Positions 34,815 through 44,141 of a stretch of 50,614 nt of DNA are shown here, piece after piece. How positions within the stretch are numbered: the first letter of the stretch is position 1; each line of letters opens with the position of its first letter. The notes under the pieces were generated by a model, which saw only the letters and a program-made list of their open reading frames with translations, did no database searches and was not told the DNA's origin. The translations under genes were made by a program, and so were the position numbers. The stretch lies in NCBI GenBank assembly GCA_947467435.1, contig CANIIA010000009.1, positions 1 through 50,614 on the forward strand, in the 5' to 3' direction. This stretch comes from Betaproteobacteria bacterium (GTDB lineage: Bacteria > Pseudomonadota > Gammaproteobacteria > Burkholderiales > SG8-39).

Positions 34815-36578
34815 ATGCGTACGCACTACTGCGGTGATCTTTCAGCCGATCTACTTGATCAAACCGTGACTCTTGCAGGTTGGGCGCATCGTCGCCGTGA
34901 CCATGGGGGAGTGATTTTTATTGATCTTCGCGATCGCGAAGGCTTAGCTCAGGTGGTTTGCGACCCGGATCGTGCCGAGGCCTTTGCCAATGCCGATCGC
35001 GTACGTAACGAATTTGTATTACGGATCACCGGCAAGGTGCGTCGTCGCCCGCAAGGCACAAGCAACGCGCAACTTCGGTCTGGTGAAATTGAAGTGTTGG
35101 CGCATACCGTTGAGATTTTAAATACCTCGCTCACCCCGCCGTTTACCTTGGATGATGACAACATCTCTGAGCAAGTGCGTTTAGAAAACCGCATTGTTGA
35201 TTTGCGTCGGCCACAAATGCAAAACAATTTGCGTTTACGCCACCGCGCTTCTCGTGCAGCGCGAAATTTTTTAGACGCACAAGGGTTCATCGATGTAGAG
35301 ACGCCCTTTTTGTACAAGTCCACTCCAGAGGGCGCGCGTGAATTTTTAGTGCCCTCACGCTTACATGACGGGCAGTTTTATGCGTTGCCTCAAAGCCCGC
35401 AATTGTTTAAGCAAATGCTGATGATTGCTGGTTACGATCGCTACTATCAGCTCGTGAAATGCTTTCGCGATGAAGATTTGCGCGCCGATCGACAGCCAGA
35501 ATTTACGCAAATTGATATCGAGACGTCGTTTCTTGACGAGCTGCAAATACGGGCGCTGATGGAATCGTTGGTTCGTCACATGTTTCGTGAAGCGGCAGGC
35601 ATCGAGTTGCCTGATCCGTTTCCGGTGATGAAGTACGACGACGTGGTGCGCGATTACGGTTTGGATAAGCCGGATTTGCGTGTGCCATTAAAGTTTACTG
35701 AGCTCACCGATGTCATGAAGGACGTCGACTTCAACGTCTTTTCAACGCCGGCGAAAGACCCCGCGGGTCGTGTCATTGGGTTATGTGTTCCTGGTGGCGG
35801 CACGCTCACACGCGGCGAAATCGATGGCTACACCGAGTACGTTAAAACGCTGGGCGCCAAGGGTTTGGCTTGGATCAAGGTGAATTCGAAAGCGCAAGGC
35901 GCCGAGGGTTTGCAATCACCTATCGTGAAAAACTTGCATGCAGCTGCCATCGCGGCAATCCTTGAGCGTACCGGTGCCAACGACGGCGATTTGATTTTCT
36001 TTGGTGCGGATAAAGCGCATCGCGCCAATGAATACATGGGTTCGTTGCGTCAACGTATTGGTCACGATCGCGGGCTTGCAGAAAAAACTTGGCGTCCGCT
36101 GTGGGTGGTTGATTTTCCGATGTTCGAGCAAGAAGAGGACACGGGCTTATGGAAAGCGCGTCACCATCCGTTTACCAGTCCCAAAGATGGTCATGAAGAT
36201 TACATTGAATCAGCGCCGCAAAAAGCCTACGCCAAGGCCTATGACGTGGTACTCAATGGTTGGGAAATCGGTGGCGGCTCGGTACGAATTCATCGTCAAG
36301 AGGTGCAGCAAAAAGTGTTTCGTGCGATGCAAATTTCCCCCGAAGATCAGCGCGCAAAATTTGGTTTTCTGCTCGACGCTTTACAGTACGGCGCGCCGCC
36401 ACACGGCGGGATCGCCTTTGGTTTTGATCGGTTGGTCGCCATGATGGCCGGTGCGGAAGCGATTCGCGATGTGATTGCCTTTCCAAAAACACAACGCGGT
36501 CAGGATTTGCTCACCGGCGCCCCAACCTTGGCGACAGAAAAACAATTACGCGAGCTGCATATTCGTTTGCGGAATTAA
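34815..36578 (+). CDS. aspS: Aspartyl-tRNA synthetase (probably non-discriminating Asp/Asn type)
   Basis: A 587-residue class IIb synthetase with an N-terminal OB anticodon-binding domain ([35 protein letters not shown]). Class II motif 2 is [20 protein letters not shown] and motif 3 is [15 protein letters not shown]. The bacterial GAD insertion domain lies between. It charges tRNA-Asp. Many betaproteobacterial AspRS also charge tRNA-Asn for GatCAB; I have not tested that here. The gene is 18 bases upstream of the secreted RNase gene. Confidence 0.95.
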   Translation: MRTHYCGDLSADLLDQTVTLAGWAHRRRDHGGVIFIDLRDREGLAQVVCDPDRAEAFANADRVRNEFVLRITGKVRRRPQGTSNAQLRSGEIEVLAHTVEILNTSLTPPFTLDDDNISEQVRLENRIVDLRRPQMQNNLRLRHRASRAARNFLDAQGFIDVETPFLYKSTPEGAREFLVPSRLHDGQFYALPQSPQLFKQMLMIAGYDRYYQLVKCFRDEDLRADRQPEFTQIDIETSFLDELQIRALMESLVRHMFREAAGIELPDPFPVMKYDDVVRDYGLDKPDLRVPLKFTELTDVMKDVDFNVFSTPAKDPAGRVIGLCVPGGGTLTRGEIDGYTEYVKTLGAKGLAWIKVNSKAQGAEGLQSPIVKNLHAAAIAAILERTGANDGDLIFFGADKAHRANEYMGSLRQRIGHDRGLAEKTWRPLWVVDFPMFEQEEDTGLWKARHHPFTSPKDGHEDYIESAPQKAYAKAYDVVLNGWEIGGGSVRIHRQEVQQKVFRAMQISPEDQRAKFGFLLDALQYGAPPHGGIAFGFDRLVAMMAGAEAIRDVIAFPKTQRGQDLLTGAPTLATEKQLRELHIRLRN

Positions 36579-36596
36579 TTCCGCACGCGACGTTTA

Positions 36597-36986
36597 ATGA
36601 GTTTGAGCGCGCTTCACGCACTTAAGCGCTGTGCGCTGGCGCTGGTGATGTTGGCGCTAGCGGCCCCATTGTTTGCGCGGGTATGGTTGCCCGAGGTGGG
36701 CTTGGCGCAGTTGCCGATCGAAGCGCGCCACACGCTCGCAACCATCAAATCAGGCGGTCCTTTTGCGCATGCGCGCGATGGCATTGTGTTTGGTAATCGC
36801 GAGAAACGTTTACCGATACAGCCCTACGGCTATTATTTTGAATACACTGTGCCGACGCCTGGTGAGGCCACACGGGGCGCACGGCGTATCGTGGCGGGTC
36901 GAGGCACGATGGGTGATGTACGCACTTCGGGTGAGTATTGGTATAGCGATGATCATTACCAAAGCTTTAAAAGGATTCGTGAATGA
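36597..36986 (+). CDS. Secreted guanyl-specific ribonuclease, barnase/RNase Sa family
   Basis: A 129-residue protein. A basic start and hydrophobic core end at LFA near residue 27, giving an exported enzyme of about 102 residues. The catalytic core matches the N1/T1 bacterial RNase family: FGNREKRLP, then FEYTVPTPGEATRGARRIVAG and YWYSDDHYQSFKRIR. Catalytic residues expected from barnase and RNase Sa are present: E82 (general base), R93 and R97 with RNase Sa spacing, and H120 (general acid). It would cleave RNA after guanosine outside the cytoplasm and be toxic inside. Its stop overlaps the ATG of the barstar-NudB gene (ATGA), giving tight coupling with its presumed inhibitor. No secretion-system tag is seen. 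Confidence 0.85.
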   Translation: MSLSALHALKRCALALVMLALAAPLFARVWLPEVGLAQLPIEARHTLATIKSGGPFAHARDGIVFGNREKRLPIQPYGYYFEYTVPTPGEATRGARRIVAGRGTMGDVRTSGEYWYSDDHYQSFKRIRE

Positions 36987-37906
36987 GTCGCTTGCGACAA
37001 CGCCTGTCTGATCCGCAACGCTCTGGGGTGTACGCCATCGCACACACCGCAGATGTGCAAGATTGCTTACAAGGTCACCCGCATGCACTGATTGATGTGG
37101 CCTGTCCGGCGGGCACGCAGGATCAAACGCAGTGGATGCAGGCCTTTGCGCGCGCGCTAGCGTTTCCGGATGGTGTCAGCCGTAATTGGGATGCATTTGA
37201 AGAAAGCTTGCGCGATTTATCTTGGTGTACGCCAAACGCAACGCGGGTATTGATTTGTGAAGCCCCTGTACCGAGCCTCGTCACCAACACGTTGCTCGAT
37301 ATTCTTCGAGCGGTTGCAGCGTATTGGCAAACACAAGGCCTTGGATTTTTTGTGTTGTTTATCGATCCACATAAGACCCTCGGGCTGCCCGCGTTATATC
37401 GTGAGCGCGGCACGACTGTTCAGTACAAACTTCCGGTGTCTGTGTTGGTTGTCATTCACACACCTCAGCTTGATATCTTATTGCTCGAGCGCGTGACGCG
37501 CCCTGGCTATTGGCAATCGGTGACGGGTTCGCTCGATGCATTGGATGAGCCATTGCCTGCAGCGGCTTGTCGAGAAGTGCGCGAAGAAACCGGGCAGCAG
37601 ATCGAAGTCGCGCAGCTACGTGCTTGGCCAGTGGTAAATCAATTCGAAATTTTTACGCAGTGGCGCCATCGATATGCGCCCGGCACCACGCACAACACTG
37701 AGCACATGTTCAGCCTTGAAGTACCGCAATCATTTGTGCCAACACTATCGCCCACAGAGCATTGCGCCTATCGTTGGTTGCCCTGGGCGGCCGCCGCGCA
37801 AGCCTGTTTTTCTTGGACCAATCGCGACGCCATTTATTTGTTGGCACAAGCGCATGGTCAAACGGTGCCTGCCGCTTCGCGTGGGCCCTCGCCGAGCCAG
37901 AGATGA
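36983..37906 (+). CDS. nudB: Fusion protein: barstar-like RNase inhibitor plus NudB-type Nudix hydrolase
   Basis: One uninterrupted 307-residue frame. Residues about 14-128 match barstar: the helix motif FPDGVSRNWDAFEESLRDLSW lies at 61-81, with D70 and E74 at the positions of barstar Asp35 and Asp39 that plug the RNase active site. The FFVLFIDP strand closes the fold. After a short linker (129-146), residues 147-290 are a NudB-like Nudix domain starting YKLPVSVLVVI. Its Nudix box runs G182-SLDALDE to REVREETG (197-204). NudB hydrolyses dihydroneopterin triphosphate in folate synthesis. NudB is normally a separate protein of about 150 residues next to aspS. The ATG overlaps the RNase stop, and the stop overlaps the next start. 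No ribosome site for a separate NudB start is visible at the junction. Confidence 0.85.
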   Translation: MSRLRQRLSDPQRSGVYAIAHTADVQDCLQGHPHALIDVACPAGTQDQTQWMQAFARALAFPDGVSRNWDAFEESLRDLSWCTPNATRVLICEAPVPSLVTNTLLDILRAVAAYWQTQGLGFFVLFIDPHKTLGLPALYRERGTTVQYKLPVSVLVVIHTPQLDILLLERVTRPGYWQSVTGSLDALDEPLPAAACREVREETGQQIEVAQLRAWPVVNQFEIFTQWRHRYAPGTTHNTEHMFSLEVPQSFVPTLSPTEHCAYRWLPWAAAAQACFSWTNRDAIYLLAQAHGQTVPAASRGPSPSQR

Positions 37907-38676
37907 CGGCGATGGGCGGTGTGCAGATCAAAAAAAACCTGCGCGTGGTGACGCTCAATATTCATAAAGGCTTGTCGCAATTTAATCGTCGGGTGGTGAT
38001 TCATGAATTGCGCGAAGGCTTGCGTGCCCTCGACGCCGATATCGTGTTTCTGCAAGAGGTCCAGGGCCACCATGCCCACCACGCTCGGCGACACGCCACG
38101 TGGCCGACGCAACCGCAACACGCCTTAATTGCCGATACGCTGTGGGGAGAAGCCGCCAGTCATGTGTATGGGCAAAACGCGGTCTACCGGCAAGGCCATC
38201 ATGGCAATGCGGTGCTCTCGCGTTATGCGCTCAGTTTAGTGGCGAATCATGATGTGTCGAACCATCGATTTGAGCGCCGTGGTTTGTTACACGTACGCGC
38301 TGCGGTACCTGGGTTGCAGCAGCCGCTGGATTGCTTCTGTGTGCATTTTTCGCTGCACGAGAGCGGTCGACACCGACAACTCGACGCCTTACTCAAGCAT
38401 TTGCCGCGTACTGGTGCTGCGATTGTGGCGGGGGACTTTAATGATTGGCGTGTACGTGCGGGCCGAACGCTTGATGCGCAACTTGGATTTACTGAGGCGA
38501 TTGCGCAACATAATGGGGCGCACGCACGCACCTTTCCGAGCGTGCTGCCCGTATTGCGACTCGATCGAATTTATGTGCGTGGGCTCACCATCCAGCGCGC
38601 TCAAGTGCACCGTGGGGCACCTTGGCGACGCTTATCCGATCATCTAGCGTTATCTGCGGAGCTCGGCCTCGAGTAG
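37903..38676 (+). CDS. Endonuclease/exonuclease/phosphatase family protein
   Basis: A 257-residue EEP-fold hydrolase (DNase I-like). Core motifs are VVTLNIHKG (metal-site Asn), DADIVFLQEVQ (metal-binding Glu), HGNAVLSRY, the catalytic GDFND and the final LSDHLALSAEL with Asp-His. The ATG at 37903 forms an ATGA overlap with the barstar-NudB gene. In betaproteobacteria this gene normally sits between nudB and the cardiolipin synthase gene, so the block is conserved downstream of the insertion. The substrate may be nucleic acid or phospholipid head groups; it is not known. Confidence 0.85.
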   Translation: MTAMGGVQIKKNLRVVTLNIHKGLSQFNRRVVIHELREGLRALDADIVFLQEVQGHHAHHARRHATWPTQPQHALIADTLWGEAASHVYGQNAVYRQGHHGNAVLSRYALSLVANHDVSNHRFERRGLLHVRAAVPGLQQPLDCFCVHFSLHESGRHRQLDALLKHLPRTGAAIVAGDFNDWRVRAGRTLDAQLGFTEAIAQHNGAHARTFPSVLPVLRLDRIYVRGLTIQRAQVHRGAPWRRLSDHLALSAELGLE

Positions 38677-38680
38677 CCGG

Positions 38681-39850
38681 ATGCCACTACCGCAATTTCT
38701 GAGCGGCAATCAATTACATCTGTTGGTGACAGGTGAGGCGTATTTTCCTGCATTGATTGCGGCGATAGATGCTTCGCGCGATGAACTGTTTCTTGAGACC
38801 TACATTTTTGCGGATGATCAGACGGGGAGTTTGATCGCTCAGGCATTGGCGCGCGCGGCCATACGCGGTGTTCGAGTGCAGTTGTTGATTGATGGCTTTG
38901 GTGCGCGAGATTTTGCGCCACGTTTTCGCGCGCTGTTGCAAGAAGCCGGTGTGCGTGTGTTGGTGTTCCGTCCACAAATCAGCCCATGGACTTTTCAGCG
39001 GCATCGCTTGCGTCGCATGCATCGCAAGATGGTAGCCGTCGATGGTGAGCTCGCACTCGTGGGTGGCATCAACGTGATTGATGATTACGATACACCCGGG
39101 CAAACGCCACCGCGTTATGACTACGCAGTACAAATTCGCGGGCCGCTTGCGCAACAGGTGCGCGATGCGGCGGCACGTTTATGGTCGCGTGTCGCGTGGG
39201 CGCATTTACAACGTGAGTGGCGAGTTGCTTCGCATGTAAAGTCAGCACGTAGGCCATGGGTGGGTCAAAGTCGCGCAGCACTCGTCGTGCGCGATAACGT
39301 ACGTCATCGTCGCGATATTGAGGTGGCTTACTTGACGCTCATTGCGCGAGCGCGTGAAGAAATTATTTTGGCGAACGCGTATTTCTTTCCGGGACGTCGG
39401 TTTCGTCGAGCGTTGCAAGCAGCAGCGGCAAGAAAAGTGCGCGTCGTGTTGCTACTGCAAGGACGTGTTGAATATGCCTTGTTTCATTACGCGGCGCGCG
39501 CACTGTATGGCTCGCTGCTCGATGCAGGCATTGAAATTTATGAATACAAGCAAAGTTTTCTGCATGCCAAGGTCGCTGTAATTGATGGGCGTTGGTCGAG
39601 TGTGGGTTCGTCGAATATCGATCCGTTTAGCTTGCTCCTGGCGCGTGAAGCCAATGTTTTTGCTGATGATCGAGCGTTCGCATTGACATTGCGCACCTCG
39701 CTACTAAACGCCCTCGAGACTGGCGCGCAGCGTTTGCCACCAGCGCATTGGCATGCGCAACCCTTGATGTTGCGCGTACGGATGTGGTTAGCCTACGGCT
39801 TGACGCGATTTTTACTGGCGCTCTCCGGAACGTCGCGTTGGCAGCCTTAA
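38681..39850 (+). CDS. clsB: Cardiolipin synthase B-type phospholipase D family protein
   Basis: A 389-residue PLD-superfamily enzyme with two HKD motifs: HRKMVAVDGELALVGG in the first half and LHAKVAVIDGRWSSVGSSNID in the second. YIFADDQTGSLIAQAL is near the start, as in ClsB (YbhO). There are no long N-terminal membrane spans, unlike ClsA. It would make cardiolipin from phosphatidylglycerol (with phosphatidylethanolamine possible) at the inner membrane. It starts 4 bases after the EEP gene, and the two are probably functionally linked. The start is at the normal family position. Confidence 0.85.
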   Translation: MPLPQFLSGNQLHLLVTGEAYFPALIAAIDASRDELFLETYIFADDQTGSLIAQALARAAIRGVRVQLLIDGFGARDFAPRFRALLQEAGVRVLVFRPQISPWTFQRHRLRRMHRKMVAVDGELALVGGINVIDDYDTPGQTPPRYDYAVQIRGPLAQQVRDAAARLWSRVAWAHLQREWRVASHVKSARRPWVGQSRAALVVRDNVRHRRDIEVAYLTLIARAREEIILANAYFFPGRRFRRALQAAAARKVRVVLLLQGRVEYALFHYAARALYGSLLDAGIEIYEYKQSFLHAKVAVIDGRWSSVGSSNIDPFSLLLAREANVFADDRAFALTLRTSLLNALETGAQRLPPAHWHAQPLMLRVRMWLAYGLTRFLLALSGTSRWQP

Positions 39851-39869
39851 GCGGCAAGATGAAATTTTT

Positions 39870-40343
39870 TTATTCCGCGGGTGCGATTCGTTCATAAGCG
39901 CGAATGCGCGCGCGTAAGTCTTCGGGTAACGGGCTCGGTTGCATGCTCGCAGGAATCGCATTGACATACACCAACTCGGCTTCGATCAACGTCGGCGCAG
40001 TGAGGTCGTTGTGTGTTGTTGCATCCTGCGTAGCCACGCATGCAATCGCAAAATGAAACGTCATGCTGGTCCGTCCCAAACGCGCCACGCGGGTATACAC
40101 CTCGAGCGCGTCGTCGTAGCGCGCTGGTGCTAGATAATTGACCGTGGCTTTACGCAGGTACAAGTCGTTGTTGTAACGATCCACATACCCTTGCGGATAA
40201 GGTAGTCCGATCGCGCGCCAGTAATCGCCAATCGCCACATCGATGTAGTTGAGATAGTGGCCGTTGAAAACGATCTTCTGCATGTCGACTTCTGACCAGC
40301 GAACACGCAAGGCGGTACGGCAATGAAATTCGTTTGTAGACAT
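39870..40343 (-). CDS. Acyl-CoA thioesterase, YbgC/4-hydroxybenzoyl-CoA thioesterase family
   Basis: A 157-residue single hot-dog domain. The catalytic region is visible as RVRWSEVDMQKIVFNGHYLNYIDVA; the position of the usual catalytic Asp in the VRWSEVD motif is intact. A YLAPARYDDALEVYTRV strand pair and a VNAIPASMQPSPLPEDLR tail are typical. It would hydrolyse a short acyl- or aroyl-CoA in the cytoplasm; the exact substrate is unknown. It is convergent with clsB, 20 bases away, and divergent from the gene at 40400. Confidence 0.8.
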   Translation of the reverse strand: MSTNEFHCRTALRVRWSEVDMQKIVFNGHYLNYIDVAIGDYWRAIGLPYPQGYVDRYNNDLYLRKATVNYLAPARYDDALEVYTRVARLGRTSMTFHFAIACVATQDATTHNDLTAPTLIEAELVYVNAIPASMQPSPLPEDLRARIRAYERIAPAE

Positions 40344-40399
40344 GGATTTCTCGATGACGATGGATCGTTTCTGAAGGTAAAGCGCCTACAATTCTGCCG

Positions 40400-40918
40400 A
40401 TGGATACCGCTGTCATACAAGCGCTTGCGCGTTGGCCGAATGTGCCCGATTGCTACGACTGGTTGATGCTCGATCGTCGCGGGCGTTGGCGCTTACGCCA
40501 CCCGCAAGACGCGATGCGTTTTGAGCCGATTCAGCATGCGGAGCTGCGTGACTACATCGCACGAAATTACAGTGTCGATGCAAGCGGCGCTTGGTACTTT
40601 CAGAACGGACCGCAAAAAGTTTTCGTGCGACTTGCTTATACGCCTTGGGTTCTTCGCTTCGAGGGCGGCGCCTTGGTCAATCAGTGTGGCGAAATTGCCA
40701 CACCGCAGACTGCTTGGCTCGATGAGGAAGGCAGTTTGTTGCTGCTCACGCAGCGCGGCGTGGGCCTGTTGGATGACCGCGATCTAGCGACGTTTGCGGA
40801 TGACCTGGCGCAAGGATTTTTTAAATTAGAAGCGCTTACTCTTGTTTTAGGCCCTGTTTTAAAGGCAGATGTCCCATCACGATTTGGGTTTGTCTTAAGC
40901 CCTGGGGCGCCAACCTGA
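40400..40918 (+). CDS. Conserved betaproteobacterial protein of unknown function (possibly DUF2946)
   Basis: A 172-residue soluble protein without signal peptide or membrane span. Recognisable segments are RWPNVPDCYDWLMLDRRGRWRL, LRDYIARNYSVDASGAWYFQNGPQKVFVRL and WLDEEGSLLLLTQRGVGLLDDRDLATF. I recall this pattern from Burkholderiales proteins of unknown function, some annotated DUF2946, but I am not sure of the domain name. The final third looks beta-rich. It stands alone between the thioesterase (divergent) and the str operon. No function can be given. Confidence 0.7.
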   Translation: MDTAVIQALARWPNVPDCYDWLMLDRRGRWRLRHPQDAMRFEPIQHAELRDYIARNYSVDASGAWYFQNGPQKVFVRLAYTPWVLRFEGGALVNQCGEIATPQTAWLDEEGSLLLLTQRGVGLLDDRDLATFADDLAQGFFKLEALTLVLGPVLKADVPSRFGFVLSPGAPT

Positions 40919-41000
40919 GGCGCTACACCCATCCAGTCGCCGCCTGACGCGTGGGTCTGGGGGATGGGCTTAGGGCGGGATTGGTCGCTACGCACGTTGG

Positions 41001-41030
41001 TTGACGCGCCGAGAAAAATATCCGTATAAT
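41001..41030 (+). promoter_or_regulatory. Strong promoter of the rpsL operon
   Basis: TTGACG (41001-41006) and TATAAT (41025-41030) with 18 bases between, nearly consensus sigma-70. Transcription should start near 41037 and read the whole str/S10 cluster. Confidence 0.8.
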
Positions 41031-41056
41031 CCGGCCTCTTTTTTGCACCCGTTCCG

Positions 41057-41075
41057 GCCCATCGTCTCGATGGGC
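41057..41075 (+). promoter_or_regulatory. Leader hairpin of the rpsL operon
   Basis: A perfect 8-bp stem GCCCATCG/CGATGGGC with a TCT loop, in the 5' leader 29 bases before the rpsL ATG. It has no T tract after it, so it is not a terminator. It may protect the 5' end or take part in translational control. Confidence 0.55.
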
Positions 41076-41104
41076 GGATACGTGTCGTTTCTGGACTCAG
41101 AAAA

Positions 41105-41482
41105 ATGCCTACAGTCAATCAGTTAGTGCGTCAGGGCCGTCAAGCGACGCCCACCAAATCCAAGGTTCCTGCCTTGGCTGGTTCACCGCAAAAGCGCGGT
41201 GTGTGCACCCGTGTTTACACCACGACCCCAAAAAAGCCGAACTCGGCGTTGCGTAAGGTTGCGAAGGTGCGCCTGACCAACGGCTTTGAAGTCATCGGTT
41301 ACATCGGCGGTGAAGGCCACAACCTACAAGAGCACTCGGTCGTTCTGATTCGCGGTGGACGCGTGAAAGATTTGCCCGGTGTGCGTTATCACGTTGTGCG
41401 TGGTTCGTTAGACACCCAAGGCGTGAAAGACCGCAAGCAATCCCGCTCCAAATACGGCGCCAAGCGCCCCAAGGCTGCTTAA
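41105..41482 (+). CDS. rpsL: 30S ribosomal protein S12
   Basis: A 125-residue S12, full length. It has the universal start [12 protein letters not shown], the decoding-centre [18 protein letters not shown] segment and the second loop around [16 protein letters not shown]. The lysines that change in streptomycin resistance (in KKPNS and the GRVKDLPG loop) are the ordinary sensitive form. It is first in the str operon, behind the promoter at 41001-41030. Confidence 0.97.
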   Translation: MPTVNQLVRQGRQATPTKSKVPALAGSPQKRGVCTRVYTTTPKKPNSALRKVAKVRLTNGFEVIGYIGGEGHNLQEHSVVLIRGGRVKDLPGVRYHVVRGSLDTQGVKDRKQSRSKYGAKRPKAA

Positions 41483-41515
41483 TCAAGCGCCGCCACAGGT
41501 TAGAGGAAGAACGCT

Positions 41516-41986
41516 ATGCCACGCCGTAGAGAAGTCCCCAAACGCGAGATCCTGCCGGATCCAAAATTTCATAACACCGAAGTTGCCAAGTTCATCAACG
41601 TGTTGATGAGCAGCGGAAAAAAATCTGTTGCAGAGCGCATTCTGTACGGCGCGTTCGACTCGATTAAAACTAAATCAGGTAAAGACCCGCTCGAGATCTT
41701 TACGCAAGCGGTGCAAAACGTGAAACCCATGGTTGAGGTGAAAAGCCGTCGCGTGGGTGGTGCCAACTATCAGGTGCCGGTTGAAGTCCGTCCTGTGCGT
41801 CGTGTGGCGTTGGCCATGCGTTGGTTGCGCGAGGCTGCGTCTAAGCGTGGTGAAAAATCCATGGGCGTACGTTTGGCTGGTGAGTTGATCGAAGCCGCGG
41901 AAGGTCGCGGCGGCGCGATGAAAAAGCGCGATGAAGTGCATCGCATGGCCGAGGCGAATAAAGCCTTTGCTCATTATCGTTTCTAA
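41516..41986 (+). CDS. rpsG: 30S ribosomal protein S7
   Basis: A 156-residue S7, normal length. The start is [17 protein letters not shown], and [19 protein letters not shown] is the rRNA-binding arm. AGAGGAAG precedes the ATG. The gap from rpsL is only 33 bases, shorter than the E. coli rpsL-rpsG spacer that holds the S7 autoregulation site. Control, if present, would need another place, such as the leader hairpin before rpsL. Confidence 0.97.
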   Translation: MPRRREVPKREILPDPKFHNTEVAKFINVLMSSGKKSVAERILYGAFDSIKTKSGKDPLEIFTQAVQNVKPMVEVKSRRVGGANYQVPVEVRPVRRVALAMRWLREAASKRGEKSMGVRLAGELIEAAEGRGGAMKKRDEVHRMAEANKAFAHYRF

Positions 41987-42017
41987 GAACCAAGAATAGA
42001 CAAGGCTGGGTATCTCC

Positions 42018-44111
42018 GTGGCACGTAAAACTCCCATCGATCGTTATCGCAACATCGGCATCAGCGCGCACATCGATGCAGGTAAAACCACGACCACCGA
42101 ACGCATCTTGTTCTATACCGGCGTGAATCACAAAATTGGTGAGGTACATGACGGTGCCGCCACCATGGATTGGATGGAGCAAGAGCAAGAGCGTGGAATC
42201 ACCATCACCTCTGCCGCGACCACCTGTTTTTGGAAGGGCATGGATTTGTCCTTGCCTGAGCACCGCATCAACATCATCGATACCCCGGGACACGTTGACT
42301 TCACCATTGAAGTAGAGCGTTCCATGCGCGTGTTGGATGGCGCCTGCATGGTGTATTGCGCTGTGGGTGGTGTGCAGCCTCAGTCCGAGACGGTTTGGCG
42401 TCAGGCCAACAAGTACAAAGTGCCGCGCTTGGCCTTTGTAAACAAAATGGACCGCGTTGGTGCGAATTTCTTCAAGGTGTACGAGCAGATGCGTCTGCGC
42501 TTGAAGGCCAACGTGGTTGTGATTCAAGTCCCCATCGGCGCGGAAGAAAACTTCCAAGGGATTATTGATCTTGTCGCCATGGACGCAGTGTTTTGGGACG
42601 ACGCTTCGCAGGGCATGAAGTTTGAGCGCAAACCAATTCCTGCCGAACTGCTCGACACCGCCAAAGAGTGGCGCGAAAAGATGGTCGAAGCCGCAGCAGA
42701 GGCCAACGAAGAATTAATGAACAAATACCTCGAATCGGGTGATCTCTCGGTTGAGGAAATTAAGCGCGGTTTGCGTTTGCGCACGATCGCCAACGAAATC
42801 GTTCCAATGCTTTGCGGTACAGCCTTTAAAAATAAAGGCGTGCAGGCGATGTTGGATGCAGTGATCGAGTACTTGCCTTCGCCAATCGACATTCCCCCCG
42901 TTGGTGGTGAAGATGATCGCGGTCAAGCGGTCACGCGCAAAGCGGATGACGAAGATCCATTTGCCGGCTTAGCATTCAAAATCGCCACTGACCCTTATGT
43001 GGGTCAACTCACCTTCATTCGCGTGTACTCAGGGGTCTTAACCTCAGGTGATACGGTGTACAACGCTATCCGCGGCAAGAAAGAGCGCATCGGACGATTG
43101 CTTCAGATGCACGCCAATCAGCGCGAAGAAATTAAAGAAGTGCGCGCAGGCGACATCGCTGCTGTGGTCGGTATGAAAGATGTCACCACTGGCGAAACCA
43201 TTTGTGACGCAAACAAAATTATTACCCTCGAGAAGATGGAGTTCCCAGAGCCCGTCATCTCGCAGGCAGTTGAGCCAAAAACGAAGGCCGACCAAGAAAA
43301 AATGGGCCTTGCGCTCGGACGTTTGGCCCAAGAAGATCCGTCGTTCCGTGTACGCACCGACGAAGAATCCGGCCAGACGATCATCTCCGGCATGGGTGAG
43401 CTGCACCTAGAAATCATCGTCGATCGGATGAAGCGCGAATTTAGCGTCGATGCCTCGGTTGGAAAGCCGCAAGTTGCTTATCGCGAGACATTTAAAAAAT
43501 CGGTTGAGCAGGTTGGTAAGTTCGTCAAACAATCCGGTGGTCGTGGACAGTACGGACACGTTGAACTGCGTCTCGAGCCGCAAGAGCCAGGTAAGGGCTT
43601 TGAGTTTGTTGACGCGATCAAGGGTGGCTCGGTGCCACGCGAATTCATTCCTGCCGTTAAAAAAGGCGTGGAAGAAGCGCTGACCGATGGTGTGCTCGCT
43701 GGGTATCCAGTGGTCGACGTAAAAGTTACGCTGTTCTACGGTTCGTACCACGAAGTCGACTCAAACGAAAACGCATTCAAAATGGCCGCCATCTTTGCGT
43801 TTAAAGATGGAATGCGCTCGGCAACACCGATTTTGCTCGAGCCAATCATGGCGGTCGAAGTCGAAATGCCAGAAGAAAAAATGGGCGACGTGATGGGTGA
43901 TTTGTCTTCACGTCGTGGTGTGATTCAAGGCATGGATGACGTGCCTGGCGGAAAAATTATCAAGGCCGAAGTCCCCTTGGGGGAGATGTTTGGTTACTCG
44001 ACTACCGTGCGTTCGTTGACACAAGGTCGGGCAACCTACTCGATGGAATTCAAGCATTACTCTGAGGCGCCGAAAAGCGTGGCAGAGGCAGTGATTAGTA
44101 CCAAGAAATAA
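42018..44111 (+). CDS. fusA: Elongation factor G
   Basis: A 697-residue translocase GTPase. Motifs are [14 protein letters not shown] (G1), [31 protein letters not shown] (G3) and NKMDR (G4). The later domains run to a normal EF-G C-terminus. The start is a GTG at 42018 with only a modest AAGG upstream. It moves tRNAs and mRNA through the ribosome. It has the usual place between rpsG and tuf. Confidence 0.97.
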   Translation: MARKTPIDRYRNIGISAHIDAGKTTTTERILFYTGVNHKIGEVHDGAATMDWMEQEQERGITITSAATTCFWKGMDLSLPEHRINIIDTPGHVDFTIEVERSMRVLDGACMVYCAVGGVQPQSETVWRQANKYKVPRLAFVNKMDRVGANFFKVYEQMRLRLKANVVVIQVPIGAEENFQGIIDLVAMDAVFWDDASQGMKFERKPIPAELLDTAKEWREKMVEAAAEANEELMNKYLESGDLSVEEIKRGLRLRTIANEIVPMLCGTAFKNKGVQAMLDAVIEYLPSPIDIPPVGGEDDRGQAVTRKADDEDPFAGLAFKIATDPYVGQLTFIRVYSGVLTSGDTVYNAIRGKKERIGRLLQMHANQREEIKEVRAGDIAAVVGMKDVTTGETICDANKIITLEKMEFPEPVISQAVEPKTKADQEKMGLALGRLAQEDPSFRVRTDEESGQTIISGMGELHLEIIVDRMKREFSVDASVGKPQVAYRETFKKSVEQVGKFVKQSGGRGQYGHVELRLEPQEPGKGFEFVDAIKGGSVPREFIPAVKKGVEEALTDGVLAGYPVVDVKVTLFYGSYHEVDSNENAFKMAAIFAFKDGMRSATPILLEPIMAVEVEMPEEKMGDVMGDLSSRRGVIQGMDDVPGGKIIKAEVPLGEMFGYSTTVRSLTQGRATYSMEFKHYSEAPKSVAEAVISTKK

Positions 44112-44141
44112 CCAACAACCAATACCAGTAGGGATAGCGTC

